Part shown: in pieces, positions 1-8,287 of the stretch
How positions within the stretch are numbered: the first letter of the stretch is position 1
Layout of the letters: the number at the start of each line of letters is the position of its first letter
Source: CALKZN01 sp050633785
Lineage (GTDB): Bacteria; Pseudomonadota; Gammaproteobacteria; Arenicellales; Arenicellaceae
Direction of reading: 5' to 3'
DNA length: 64,000 nt
Assembly: GCA_050633785.1 (NCBI GenBank)
Contig: JBOEHE010000046.1
Location: forward strand, 79,118 to 143,117
The notes under the pieces: generated by a model
Seen by the model: the letters and a program-made list of their open reading frames with translations, nothing else
Database searches by the model: none
What the model was told of the DNA's origin: nothing
Position numbers and translations under genes: made by a program

Positions 1-116
1 AATTTCAGACGCACTTTATCAGCAGATTTAACCGCCAGCATCTGCGGAGGGTTTATCATGGAAGAATAAGGGTGCCAGATATGTTGCTGATCGAACTGGA
101 TTTGTTCAGGGGTCAT
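1..116 (-). CDS. bioA: BioA, adenosylmethionine-8-amino-7-oxononanoate aminotransferase, N-terminal part
   Basis: The gene runs off the left edge of the window; only the first 38 codons are present. The start ATG is at 116 on the minus strand. The translation contains FDQQHIWHPYSSM near residue 8, which is the conserved opening of BioA (FDxxHIWHPYTSM in the E. coli enzyme). BioA is the PLP-dependent aminotransferase of biotin synthesis that makes 7,8-diaminopelargonate using SAM as amino donor. It lies 124 bases downstream of a LysR gene on the same strand, with no reason to link the two. The family call is firm for so short a piece because the motif is distinctive; nothing can be said about whether the rest is intact. 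Confidence 0.85.
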   Translation of the reverse strand, partial: MTPEQIQFDQQHIWHPYSSMINPPQMLAVKSADKVRLK

Positions 117-240
117 GATATTAATTCAAACGTTCAGTAAAAAATTTCTAGCCTATTACGCATCAGTATTGTCTCTCTCAGAGTCTGTAATAACACAAGA
201 GAGGTTAAAGGAACAGCTGATAAAAATGGCTGGAGGGTAT

Positions 241-1155
241 TTATGTGGACTTAAATCCAGAAGTATATTGCATCCGACAGAAATCAATGAACAACTTTAC
301 TTCTTGAGACATAGTCTGCCCTTTTAACCAGACCAAACCCGTATCCATAGTCGGGATATTTTCCAGAATTGGCCGTGTTTCGATACGTTCACCATCCAAA
401 GACCAGGGGCGATAGACCATATCGGATAAAACAGTGACTCCGGCGCCAATTGCAACCATATTCCGCACTGCTTCAACCGACTCAGTTTTAAAACCCACAT
501 TCGGCTTCAGCCCATGATCATTCCAATACGATATTGTGGTGTGCTCAGCCTCATCAATTAAAAGCTGGATGTAGTTCTCATTAACAACGTCTTTCAATGA
601 CACCACATCATACTTGGTTAATGGATGACTGGCTGAAAGCCATAGGTTACGTGCTGATTTGAGCAATGAGATAGACTCCAACTCAGAGCTTTCTCGCGTA
701 TTTGAGGTCAGAATCAAGCCAACATCGATTTGACCTTTTTCCACTTTACTCTCAACGACAACACGGCTATGTTCATGAAATTCAACCTCAATATTAGGAT
801 AAGCTCGCCGAAATCCTTCAAACACATTCGACAAAAAATATCCGGACACGGTCACTGATGCCCCAATCACAATCTTGCCCTCGATATCCTTGGATACCTG
901 ACGGAAGGAATTTTTTGCTTCGGCAACAACTGACAGAATTTTATTGGCTGATTGCAGAAAGCGATAACCTTCGCAGGTCAAAGTGACACCACTTCGACTC
1001 CTCTCCAACAGTTTGGTTCCCAGTATGCTCTCCAACTCCTGAACTGCACCGGTTACTGATGATGGTGATATATTAACATTCAGGGCAGCCTCTGTAATTT
1101 TTCCAGTTTCAGCAACGGATACAAAATACCTCAATTGTCTTAATGTAAATGACAT
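241..1155 (-). CDS. LysR-family transcriptional regulator
   Basis: This 304-residue protein has the LysR layout. An N-terminal winged helix-turn-helix covers about residues 3-62 (LRQLRYFVSVAETGKIT at its start, then the recognition helix region PSSVTGAVQELE). A periplasmic-binding-like effector domain follows from about residue 90 to 295. Length is typical of the family. It is transcribed away from the porin gene across a 650-base gap, so control of that porin is a reasonable guess but not shown. The effector cannot be read from sequence. The ATG at 1155 gives the canonical N-terminus directly before the helix-turn-helix. Confidence 0.9.
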   Translation of the reverse strand: MSFTLRQLRYFVSVAETGKITEAALNVNISPSSVTGAVQELESILGTKLLERSRSGVTLTCEGYRFLQSANKILSVVAEAKNSFRQVSKDIEGKIVIGASVTVSGYFLSNVFEGFRRAYPNIEVEFHEHSRVVVESKVEKGQIDVGLILTSNTRESSELESISLLKSARNLWLSASHPLTKYDVVSLKDVVNENYIQLLIDEAEHTTISYWNDHGLKPNVGFKTESVEAVRNMVAIGAGVTVLSDMVYRPWSLDGERIETRPILENIPTMDTGLVWLKGQTMSQEVKLFIDFCRMQYTSGFKST

Positions 1156-1805
1156 AATTTCTTTTAACCCGACGTATTCATACTTACAAGCTTAGCCTAT
1201 TTCAGATATTTGTGTGTTTTGCACATTCCTGACAGCAGAAGGAAATACACAGACTTTAACTCTTCCAACACAGAAACAAGCAAAAGCCATCCGTCAAAAG
1301 TGACCAGACCAAGCAATACACTAGAATGAATCCTAGCAAAACGGGCATTATAAAAACGTTTTCCTTTTCAATCTCAGGTTTGACTCTGATCAAACATAAG
1401 TCTATTTGACCAAGCTGACGACAAACTTGATTTCGCGATTTCTGGCTTAATTTTCAACGGTAAAATTCTCTTTTATTTCCATCAATAATCAAAGCAATTC
1501 TCACCGCAGGTATCGACTTTTCACGGCATTACCTCTTTACCAACCAACACGGATAACCTCAACAAGTATAAGGGGTCAAAGCCATTTATGTATCGTTTAA
1601 ACTCAGTTCTTCTTGAGCTCCATTTTCGCTCTCTCGCTTAGTCAGGGAAACGATTAAACCGTTAAATAGAACATCTTAGAAAATGATTTCTAATTCGAAT
1701 TTATCAAATCCTGAAATCAATATTTGACGCTTTACTCACCATTTTATTAACAACACTATCCTCGCTTGAATCTTATAAGTAAATGTACCGAGGAGAAGGT
1801 TTATT
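1156..1805. other. Intergenic region between divergent lysR and porin genes
   Basis: No protein-like reading frame was seen in these 650 bases. They must hold the divergent promoters of the LysR gene and the porin. An ANR/FNR-like box (listed separately) lies near the middle. The porin start is preceded by GAGGAGAAGG at about 1790-1799, a strong ribosome binding site. Nothing else recognisable was found. Confidence 0.5.
1380..1393. promoter_or_regulatory. Candidate FNR/ANR box
   Basis: TTGACTCTGATCAA matches the FNR/ANR consensus TTGAT-N4-ATCAA at nine of ten fixed positions. It lies about 410 bases upstream of the porin start and about 225 bases upstream of the lysR start. A single match in a long AT-rich spacer can arise by chance, so this is only a candidate. 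Confidence 0.35.
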
Positions 1806-2975
1806 ATGAAAATACAGTTAAAAAACTCGCTGTTAATTGCAGCAATAGCAACCGCTATTTCACCAGCCCATGCAGTAGAACTTGATGCTGGTGATTGGAA
1901 GTTGAAATTCAATGGTTTTGTCAATGCACACTTGGTTTATGCCCAATGCGAAGACAACGGCGCTACTGTGGCTGGCAACGCTTTGTTGTGTACCGGTGAC
2001 AATGCGACTTCCGTATCGAATGGTTATTCACCAGCCAGTTTCAGCCTGACTGCTGCCACCAATAGAGCCAATTATGACATTGCCGCCACACTGGCCATTG
2101 AGCCCGGCACCACAGACAACGCGGCCTTCAATGGTAATAAAGATGGCGAAGCGTTTCGTGCCTTCTTCACATTTGGTAATGCCAGCATGGGCACAATCAA
2201 AGTCGGCCGTGATTATGGCGTATTTGGCATTGATGCTATTTTTGCCGATATGACCGTTGGCGGCACTGGTGCACCGGCAGCCATCAAAAGCCCGATCAAC
2301 ACTTCTTTAGGCGGTGCTGGATATGGTTATATTTTCGCTGATCGTTTATCTCAAATCACCTATTACACACCCACTAATGGAGTTTTCAGTGGCGCTATCG
2401 GTATCTTTCAACCGTTGGATTTAGTCTCTTTCGGTGGCAATGGTTTTGTTGGTGATTCTGGGTCAAAAACACCGGGAATTCACGGTAAAATCGGCTTGCA
2501 GCTTGGCAAGGCAACTTCAATATCCAGCACATTTCTGCAACAGGATGTGAACAATGCAGAAGGTGCAGACTACACTGCCAGTGGTGTTGACTTGACAGCA
2601 AAAACCTCTTTTGGTGGCACCACATTGGTAGCGACAGCATTCAAAGCCGAAGGTCTTGGCTACTACGGATTATTGATTGATGCTGCTGATGCCACTGGCA
2701 ACCCACGCGATAGCGATGGCTGGTATATTCAAGCTACTCAATCTTTTGGTTCAACAAAAATTGGTATTAACGTTGGTGAAAGCAGTGTCGATCTGGCTCC
2801 AAGTGATACCGCAACACAACTGAAAACAGAGCAAAAAACCACCTTAGGGGTTTATCACACCATGTCCAGTGGAGTAACACTGGTCACTGAAGTCTCTGAT
2901 ATCACAGCTGAAAATCATGCTGGCGCTGAAATTAGCAACAAGGCATTTAATATTGGCTTCTCATTAGGTTTCTAA
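1806..2975 (+). CDS. Gram-negative porin (outer membrane beta-barrel)
   Basis: This 389-residue protein starts with a clear Sec signal peptide, cleaved after AHA at about residue 23. Glycine- and aromatic-rich alternating segments follow, as expected for a 16-strand general porin. It ends in phenylalanine (IGFSLGF), the typical C-terminal signature for insertion by the BAM complex. The pattern GTIKVGRDYGVFGIDAIFAD resembles the constriction-loop region of gammaproteobacterial porins. A strong ribosome binding site precedes the ATG and a rho-independent terminator follows, so it is monocistronic. The neighbouring TRAP binding protein suggests passage of small organic acids, but substrate is not readable. 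Confidence 0.88.
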   Translation: MKIQLKNSLLIAAIATAISPAHAVELDAGDWKLKFNGFVNAHLVYAQCEDNGATVAGNALLCTGDNATSVSNGYSPASFSLTAATNRANYDIAATLAIEPGTTDNAAFNGNKDGEAFRAFFTFGNASMGTIKVGRDYGVFGIDAIFADMTVGGTGAPAAIKSPINTSLGGAGYGYIFADRLSQITYYTPTNGVFSGAIGIFQPLDLVSFGGNGFVGDSGSKTPGIHGKIGLQLGKATSISSTFLQQDVNNAEGADYTASGVDLTAKTSFGGTTLVATAFKAEGLGYYGLLIDAADATGNPRDSDGWYIQATQSFGSTKIGINVGESSVDLAPSDTATQLKTEQKTTLGVYHTMSSGVTLVTEVSDITAENHAGAEISNKAFNIGFSLGF

Positions 2976-3003
2976 ACCTGAATTGCCATTCTTTCTCTAT
3001 ATT

Positions 3004-3030
3004 GGCCGGGCTTTTGCCCGGTCTTTTTTT
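3004..3030 (+). terminator. Rho-independent terminator of the porin gene
   Basis: A perfect six-base-pair GC stem CCGGGC/GCCCGG (3006-3011 and 3016-3021) with a TTTT loop is followed directly by TCTTTTTTT. It lies 30 bases after the porin stop codon, which fits a strong intrinsic terminator on the plus strand. Confidence 0.92.
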
Positions 3031-3283
3031 GGATGCTCTCAAACTAACCCTCTCAGTTAATTCGTTTATTCATCGAAGAATTATTGACAAATTACATTCG
3101 AAAAAAACAAATTAACGAATCAAAAAATAGAAATTTATCTATCAAAATAGCCAGTATAGACTGTTTCATGTGAAGCCTTTTATCCGGCGGCGACACATTA
3201 ACCGGACAACAACAACTATAACCGCCAACAGTAAATGTCAGATAAAAGCACTTACCTATGATTGGCCCGGAGCAGTTACTATT

Positions 3284-4354
3284 ATGAAAAATCTATTACT
3301 TTTATCACTCCTGATTTCTTTGCTCAGTGTGTGGACTTCCCCAACTATGGCCGCTAAAAAGATCTATAAATGGCGCATTGCCGATAGCTGGCCGAAAGAT
3401 TTCCCCCTATTTGGTGATGCAGTATTGAAAATGATCAACAATGCCAAAACCTTATCCAATGGCAGATTGCTGATTACTTCTGAGAGTGCAGAAATGCACA
3501 ATCGCCCATTGGAAATTTTTAACATGGTTAAGTCCAATGAGTATGAAATGGGACATACTGCATCCTATTACTGGAAGGATCTGGATGTTAACACCTTGTT
3601 TTTTTCCACCTTGCCCCTGGGTATGATCACTCCTGAACAGCAGGCCTGGTTTTACTATGGCGGTGGAATGGAGCTGATGAAGAAAGTCTATGACAAGCAT
3701 GGTCTGCTGTCTTTTCCCGGTGGCAATACCGGCAACCAGATGGGTGGTTGGTTTCGCAAAGAAATAAAATCCATAGCCGACCTCAAAGGCGTCAAAATGC
3801 GCATTACAGGTCTGGCCAGTGATGTTATTAAGACACTTGGGGTGCAAACAATTAACATACCCGCATTCGAGCTTTATGAAGCACTTGAATCTGGAAGAAT
3901 AGATGCTCTGGAATGGGTCGGCCCCTCTTTGGATTTGAGTATGGGGTTTCATAAAATTGCGCCCTATTACTATACCGGCTGGCAGGAACCCGCCACCGAG
4001 TTACAGTTTATCGTCAACCCTGAAGCCTATAATAAACTTCCTAAGGATTTGCAGGCTGTGCTCAAAGCCTCGATGAAACTGGCTGCCCAGGATACCTACT
4101 TCGAAATGTACCATGCCAGCATTGTCAATTTAGACAGAATGCGAGCCAAGTTTCCCAGCATAAAAATACGCTCATTCCCCAATGAAGTGATAAGAGCCCT
4201 GAGTCGAGAAACGTCTAGACAACTTGAACAATTAACCCACAGAGGCAATCCATTAACCCGGGAAATCGTTGATTCAATCAGCAGTTATAAATCCAAAGCC
4301 CGAGTCTGGACCCGCATCTCTGATCAAGCCTACTTGAACAATTCAGGTCTTTAG
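3284..4354 (+). CDS. TRAP transporter substrate-binding protein (DctP family), orphan
   Basis: I chose ATG 3284 over a longer reading frame opening at 3170. Here GGAG at 3269-3272 precedes the start and a signal peptide begins at once (MKNLLLLSLLISLLSVW, cleavage near residue 23). The 356-residue product is a DctP-family periplasmic binding protein. It carries the keto-acid-type features GGNTGNQMGGWFRKE and ALEWVGPSLD, the latter seen in family members that bind carboxylates through a helix-linked pocket. No DctQ or DctM gene is adjacent. A very similar protein is encoded at 41279-42340. The LysR gene that follows after 31 bases probably belongs to the same transcript. Substrate is inferred only to be a small organic acid. 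Confidence 0.88.
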   Translation: MKNLLLLSLLISLLSVWTSPTMAAKKIYKWRIADSWPKDFPLFGDAVLKMINNAKTLSNGRLLITSESAEMHNRPLEIFNMVKSNEYEMGHTASYYWKDLDVNTLFFSTLPLGMITPEQQAWFYYGGGMELMKKVYDKHGLLSFPGGNTGNQMGGWFRKEIKSIADLKGVKMRITGLASDVIKTLGVQTINIPAFELYEALESGRIDALEWVGPSLDLSMGFHKIAPYYYTGWQEPATELQFIVNPEAYNKLPKDLQAVLKASMKLAAQDTYFEMYHASIVNLDRMRAKFPSIKIRSFPNEVIRALSRETSRQLEQLTHRGNPLTREIVDSISSYKSKARVWTRISDQAYLNNSGL

Positions 4355-4385
4355 TTTAATAAGGGTCCTGCAGCGAAAACCTGTT

Positions 4386-5327
4386 ATGACAAAAACACTG
4401 ATTCCCACTCTAGGCCAAACTGGTGATTATGAAATACGATTGTTGAAAGTGTTTAATTCAGTCGTTGAATGCGGCGGATTTTCCGCCGCAGAAACTGAAC
4501 TGAATATCGGACGTTCCACCATCAGCATCCACATCAAAAACCTTGAACAAAGGGTGGGTTTGAAGCTCTGCGAACGCGGTCGTTCCGGCTTTACCTTAAC
4601 CGATGATGGACTGTTCATCTATAGAGCACAGAAAGAACTGTTTTCATCATTGGAAGAATTCCGAGCCAAAGTCAATGCCTTGCATGTCCAGTTGACGGGG
4701 GAACTGAAAATAGTCACCTCTGACACGATCACAATTGATCGAAGATCCAAACTGCAAGCGGCTATAGCGCAATTTTCGGATCAGGCTCCGCAAGTGCATA
4801 TCCTGCTCGATGTAGCCCCCATGGCAGACATTGAACGAATGATCCTAAAAGGCGAAGCCGATATTGGTTTCACCCCCTATCACCGGCAATTCGAAGCTAT
4901 CAAATACACCCATCTTTATGAAGAAGAGTGCCACCTGTATTGCGCCAAATCACACCCCTTGTTTGCTATCAATGACCCCATTCTTATTGAAAAAAAGTTG
5001 CCAGAACACAAAATAGTGCATGCCGGAATCAACACCAACAATGAAGTCAGAGAGCAGCTTGTTGGCCTGAAAAAGTTCGCTGTGGCCTATTTCTACGAGG
5101 CCAGACTCTCCATGGTCCTGTCAGGGAAATATCTTGGTTTCATGCCTGACACCTTCGTTTCCAACTGGGTCAAGAATCAGGATTTGAAAGCCTTATTACC
5201 CTCAAAAAAATACTACAGTCTCTCAGTAGCCGCCATCATCAACCCACATAAAGGTGTGGATAGAGCGCGGGATTTGTTTATTGGCATTTTATCCAATCAT
5301 CTCAAAGAGGAAGTTTTGTCGATATAG
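4386..5327 (+). CDS. LysR-family transcriptional regulator
   Basis: The product has 313 residues. A LysR helix-turn-helix domain lies at about residues 18-77 (EIRLLKVFNSVVECGGFSAA, then the recognition helix with GRSTISIHIKNLE) and an effector-binding domain follows from about 105. The first 17 residues are an extension before the helix-turn-helix, so a slightly later start is conceivable but no better one was seen. It follows the orphan TRAP binding protein by 31 bases on the same strand. This suggests that it responds to the same ligand and perhaps controls that gene. The inducer is unknown. Confidence 0.88.
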   Translation: MTKTLIPTLGQTGDYEIRLLKVFNSVVECGGFSAAETELNIGRSTISIHIKNLEQRVGLKLCERGRSGFTLTDDGLFIYRAQKELFSSLEEFRAKVNALHVQLTGELKIVTSDTITIDRRSKLQAAIAQFSDQAPQVHILLDVAPMADIERMILKGEADIGFTPYHRQFEAIKYTHLYEEECHLYCAKSHPLFAINDPILIEKKLPEHKIVHAGINTNNEVREQLVGLKKFAVAYFYEARLSMVLSGKYLGFMPDTFVSNWVKNQDLKALLPSKKYYSLSVAAIINPHKGVDRARDLFIGILSNHLKEEVLSI

Positions 5328-5511
5328 TTTTCTGTTTATCCAGTCAGATTAGAAGGAACCCTCACAGGAAAGTATGCATCATTAGACTTGAAACAACAGA
5401 ATGAACTTCAATTCGAACTCTATCAACTTAAGAATATGTATAAGATGTATGTTGGCATTCGTATAGAGAACATACGATCAAGAGTTTATGAAGAGGTGTT
5501 GGTTTACCATA

Positions 5512-5546
5512 TAACGATCCATTATCACCGGGATAATGGATCGTTA
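5512..5546. repeat. Perfect 15-bp inverted repeat (hairpin)
   Basis: The arms TAACGATCCATTATC and GATAATGGATCGTTA are perfectly complementary around a five-base loop (ACCGG). The hairpin lies 16 bases beyond the stop of the minus-strand Cys-rich gene and about 185 bases after the plus-strand lysR gene. Neither side has a T-run, so it is not a classical intrinsic terminator. It may still end or protect either transcript, or be an operator. Confidence 0.7.
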
Positions 5547-5561
5547 CACTTTAAATGGTTA

Positions 5562-5900
5562 TTAACGTTCAATTACCTTAATAACGGTTAAACCCAACTG
5601 TCGTACAACCTCGCCTAATGTCACATTTTTCAGTTCCAGAGTTGCCGATGTATCGACACTGGATGCAGGAATCAAAACATCTTCCTCGATGGCCGCATTT
5701 AACAGCACTGCAGCCTTAACCAGACTCAGATTGTTCATACTGACATTAATTCGATCATTTGAACCCAGCGGTTTACTCCATGGCTTAATGGCACGTGACG
5801 CATCGTCACATACACATTCACAGTCGCTTCCAGAGCCTATACAGCCGCAGCCTGTTTCACAAGTAATCGAACATTCCCCAGCATTGCATGTATGTGTCAT
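5562..5900 (-). CDS. Cys-rich N-terminus small protein, unknown function
   Basis: The predicted protein has 112 residues. The first 31 carry eight cysteines at positions 5, 10, 14, 18, 20, 27, 29 and 31, arranged as C-x4-C-x3-C-x3-C-x-C-x6-C-x-C-x-C. This resembles a metallothionein-like or metal-cluster-binding segment. Residues 45-112 look like a compact alpha/beta domain (INVSMNNLSLVKAAVLLNAA, ending LGLTVIKVIER) vaguely like short secretin-type N domains; that is only an impression. There is no signal peptide. AGAGGA about ten bases before ATG 5900 supports the start. I do not recognise the family. Metal binding is inferred from cysteine spacing alone. Confidence 0.6.
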   Translation of the reverse strand: MTHTCNAGECSITCETGCGCIGSGSDCECVCDDASRAIKPWSKPLGSNDRINVSMNNLSLVKAAVLLNAAIEEDVLIPASSVDTSATLELKNVTLGEVVRQLGLTVIKVIER

Positions 5901-5948
5901 TTCAATATCCTCTTTTTGATAGTTAAATTGCTAAAAATAAAATAATAG

Positions 5949-5960
5949 ACTTGATCAAGT
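5949..5960. promoter_or_regulatory. 12-bp palindrome upstream of the Cys-rich gene
   Basis: ACTTGATCAAGT is a perfect palindrome in the AT-rich spacer 5901-6196, about 50 bases upstream of ATG 5900. It could be an operator for the Cys-rich gene. Nothing else was seen in this spacer. Confidence 0.3.
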
Positions 5961-6196
5961 AGCTTTATTTTAAATAGACGTATCGATATAACACCTACTC
6001 AGAAGGGCAGGTATTTGGCTATTTAGCACAGCCCCAGCGACATAGATTTTGTGGACATTTGAAATGTTTGATGAGCAGGCGCAGCACTAAAAAGTAATAT
6101 GACGCTTCAATATAAGTTTATTTTCAACAGTTCGTATGCAGGAACTTGAACTCAAACTGACTTGCCAAATTCAAGTGCTATGTAATGTAAGACACC

Positions 6197-7351
6197 TCAA
6201 CGCAAGCGTTGATCCGTTATATAAACAATAACCGTAGACATCACTGCTATGATACTGGCGATGGCCAATGCTGGGGCGTAGTAACCAGTTTGGTCAAATA
6301 ATTGTCCAGCACTCCAGGGTCCAGCCAGACCGGCAAAACCCCAAGCAGTGAATACCCGTCCATAAATTTTGGGACCCGATTCATCACCAAAATACACCGA
6401 AATGGTATAAGGGTAGACGGCGATAAGAGCGCCATAAGCGAATCCGATTAATGATAAAACTACAATGGCAATTGTGGGCTGGCTTATAAATACCAGCACT
6501 CCAAGAAATACAGCAGAAAACAAGGGTAAACCCAGCAGATAAGCACGCATATTTTCCCGAGTAATCACCCAGCCAATATAAAACCCACCCATTGCGCTGC
6601 CAATGCCAATAAACACTGAACCCCATATCGCCTGACTATATTGACCACCCAACGTTTGCACAATTCCAGCAGCATGTCCAATAGCCATTAACCCCGCGAA
6701 AACACTGCATCCGTAGGCTAACCAAAGTAGCACTACTGTAGAAGGTGTCACAACTTCCTTTTTCTCAAGTATTGAGTCAGGCGATGTATAACTTACGCCA
6801 CAAGCCTTCATCATGCCCCCGGAAATGACACCGCATATAATAATGATCACCGCCATCACTATAAAAGCATAGCCAAGTGAGTGTTCCTCCACCAGCAATG
6901 CAAGAATGAGAGAGAATATTACGGAACCTACGGCATAGGCTGCTGTTACAGCCGCCATTGCGAATCCTTTTGAGTCCGACAATGCCCTGCCTACCAATTG
7001 CAATACGTAGCCATAAGCAAAGCCATTAGTGATTCCGAATAAAAGACTATAACCCCAAAATAGCGTCCACCAATTTGTAGCCTGCGCAGAAACAATCAAA
7101 CCAGTACCAGCACCCAGACAAGCAAGAATAATCATGATCGCAGGCCTGATTCGTCCATAAACCAAATAGCCAAACAAAACAGAAACTGTGAGGAATATCA
7201 ATGCAAAAGAATAGATCAGGCTGATCTTGGCTCTAGGGGCTTGCAACAGAGTTTCCAACGGGACAAGAAAAACAGAAAAAGCGTGTATCGACCCAGTTAC
7301 AAATGTAACCAGCATAGCCGCGAATAGAATTGTCCGTTGCCGGTTTTGCAA
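6197..7351 (-). CDS. MFS transporter, OFA-like family
   Basis: The 384-residue integral membrane protein has about twelve hydrophobic helices in two halves, with a polar central loop near residues 185-205 (SPDSILEKKEV). The first helix segment (TGSIHAFSVFLVPLE) and overall layout resemble the oxalate/formate antiporter branch of the major facilitator superfamily. It lies 153 bases downstream of the diiron enzyme gene on the same strand, so it may export or import the substrate or product of the hydrolase-ACP/diiron pair. The family call is good; the substrate is unknown and the OFA name should not be read as oxalate transport. Confidence 0.82.
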   Translation of the reverse strand: MQNRQRTILFAAMLVTFVTGSIHAFSVFLVPLETLLQAPRAKISLIYSFALIFLTVSVLFGYLVYGRIRPAIMIILACLGAGTGLIVSAQATNWWTLFWGYSLLFGITNGFAYGYVLQLVGRALSDSKGFAMAAVTAAYAVGSVIFSLILALLVEEHSLGYAFIVMAVIIIICGVISGGMMKACGVSYTSPDSILEKKEVVTPSTVVLLWLAYGCSVFAGLMAIGHAAGIVQTLGGQYSQAIWGSVFIGIGSAMGGFYIGWVITRENMRAYLLGLPLFSAVFLGVLVFISQPTIAIVVLSLIGFAYGALIAVYPYTISVYFGDESGPKIYGRVFTAWGFAGLAGPWSAGQLFDQTGYYAPALAIASIIAVMSTVIVYITDQRLR

Positions 7352-7504
7352 TTTACTGGCGAGTATTTGTCCTATTCATGGATAAACCGTAACAGAGGCT
7401 CCCTACCCTTTCAATCCTTTTTAAGGTGAAGTGAATCACTGAGGCAAGCCAGTTTGGCTATTCCTCAATCCAAACACCCATGCTATTTTATTCTGTCAAT
7501 TCTA

Positions 7505-8287
7505 TTAACCACTCGCATAGATATTGCTTAAATCGTCAGAGCCTGTATTCTGAATAAGATCATCTGTGCTCAAGCCAAGCTCTCGATATATCATTTCATC
7601 TGGGCGGAGAGTATCAATCAACAATGATCTTGCAGTTCCAAATGCATCATCTATGACACTGCTCGGAGTTTTTAGCTTTCGTGAGTATTTAAGAGCTGTA
7701 CGAATATGCTTGCCTTCGTCTTTTCGAATGAATCGCGCCAATTTTTGTATCGGCTCTACATGTAGATTAACTGGCGATTTTATAATCGCAGTCAGAATGA
7801 CTACCGCAGTACTATCAAGTGCTGCAATTCGTGCAAAATGTTCCCCGGGATTTGGAGATATCATACGCAGAAACGTTCCTCTTGCCCTTCGGGCGGCATG
7901 CTTTGATTCTGCCGTGATCGGTAAGGCTGTAAATAGAAATTTGAGCAATTGATCATGAACATATTCCTCGGCTGCTATTTCACAAAATGCATGGCGAACA
8001 TCATTATCCAGCTCTTGCTTTGCCTGCCGATAAAACGTTAAAGAAGCAGATTCTTCAGCACACATCAAAATACTAAAAACGCAACTCAGAGCTTTTAGTT
8101 GTGGTGCTGTGTAGTAGGCATCTAAGTAACAGCCTGTTTTTGATAGACTTTCGAAATAATCAAGCATATAACGAACACGCTCTTTAGCGTGCTCTGATAA
8201 GTAATCACTCGTTAATATCTCATATGGAGAATCATATGCATCAAACTCATCAGGTAAGTTAAAGCAACTCCTTACACTGGATGTCAT
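7505..8287 (-). CDS. Ferritin-like diiron enzyme, candidate oxygenase/desaturase
   Basis: The 260-residue protein is predicted largely helical. It carries two ExxH-type metal motifs in the right spacing for a ferritin-like four-helix diiron fold: E79 on a first helix (LMCAEESASL), E108-x-x-H111 (AAEEYVHDQ), an acidic residue D158 on a third helix, and E191-x-x-H194 (RKDEGKHIR). The third histidine found in AurF-type N-oxygenases (H-x3-E-x2-H) is absent, so AurF itself is not supported. Its start overlaps the stop of the hydrolase-ACP gene by four bases (ATGA), so the two are translationally coupled. I infer oxidation of an acyl group carried on that carrier domain. The ligand assignment is by eye and the chemistry is unknown. 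Confidence 0.62.
   Translation of the reverse strand: MTSSVRSCFNLPDEFDAYDSPYEILTSDYLSEHAKERVRYMLDYFESLSKTGCYLDAYYTAPQLKALSCVFSILMCAEESASLTFYRQAKQELDNDVRHAFCEIAAEEYVHDQLLKFLFTALPITAESKHAARRARGTFLRMISPNPGEHFARIAALDSTAVVILTAIIKSPVNLHVEPIQKLARFIRKDEGKHIRTALKYSRKLKTPSSVIDDAFGTARSLLIDTLRPDEMIYRELGLSTDDLIQNTGSDDLSNIYASG

Noticed and set aside
115..327. Plus-strand 70-codon frame
   Set aside because: It overlaps the bioA start and the end of the LysR gene antisense and has no protein-like pattern; bioA and lysR explain the region.
3170..3283. N-terminal extension of the first TRAP binding protein
   Set aside because: The added 38 residues are basic and precede the signal peptide; a ribosome binding site lies before ATG 3284 instead.
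5388..5591. Plus-strand 67-codon frame
   Set aside because: It lacks a ribosome binding site, runs through the 15-base hairpin and into the Cys-rich gene antisense, and resembles no family.
7505..8287. AurF-type N-oxygenase assignment
   Set aside because: The H-x3-E-x2-H seventh-ligand motif is missing; only a general ferritin-like diiron pattern is supported.
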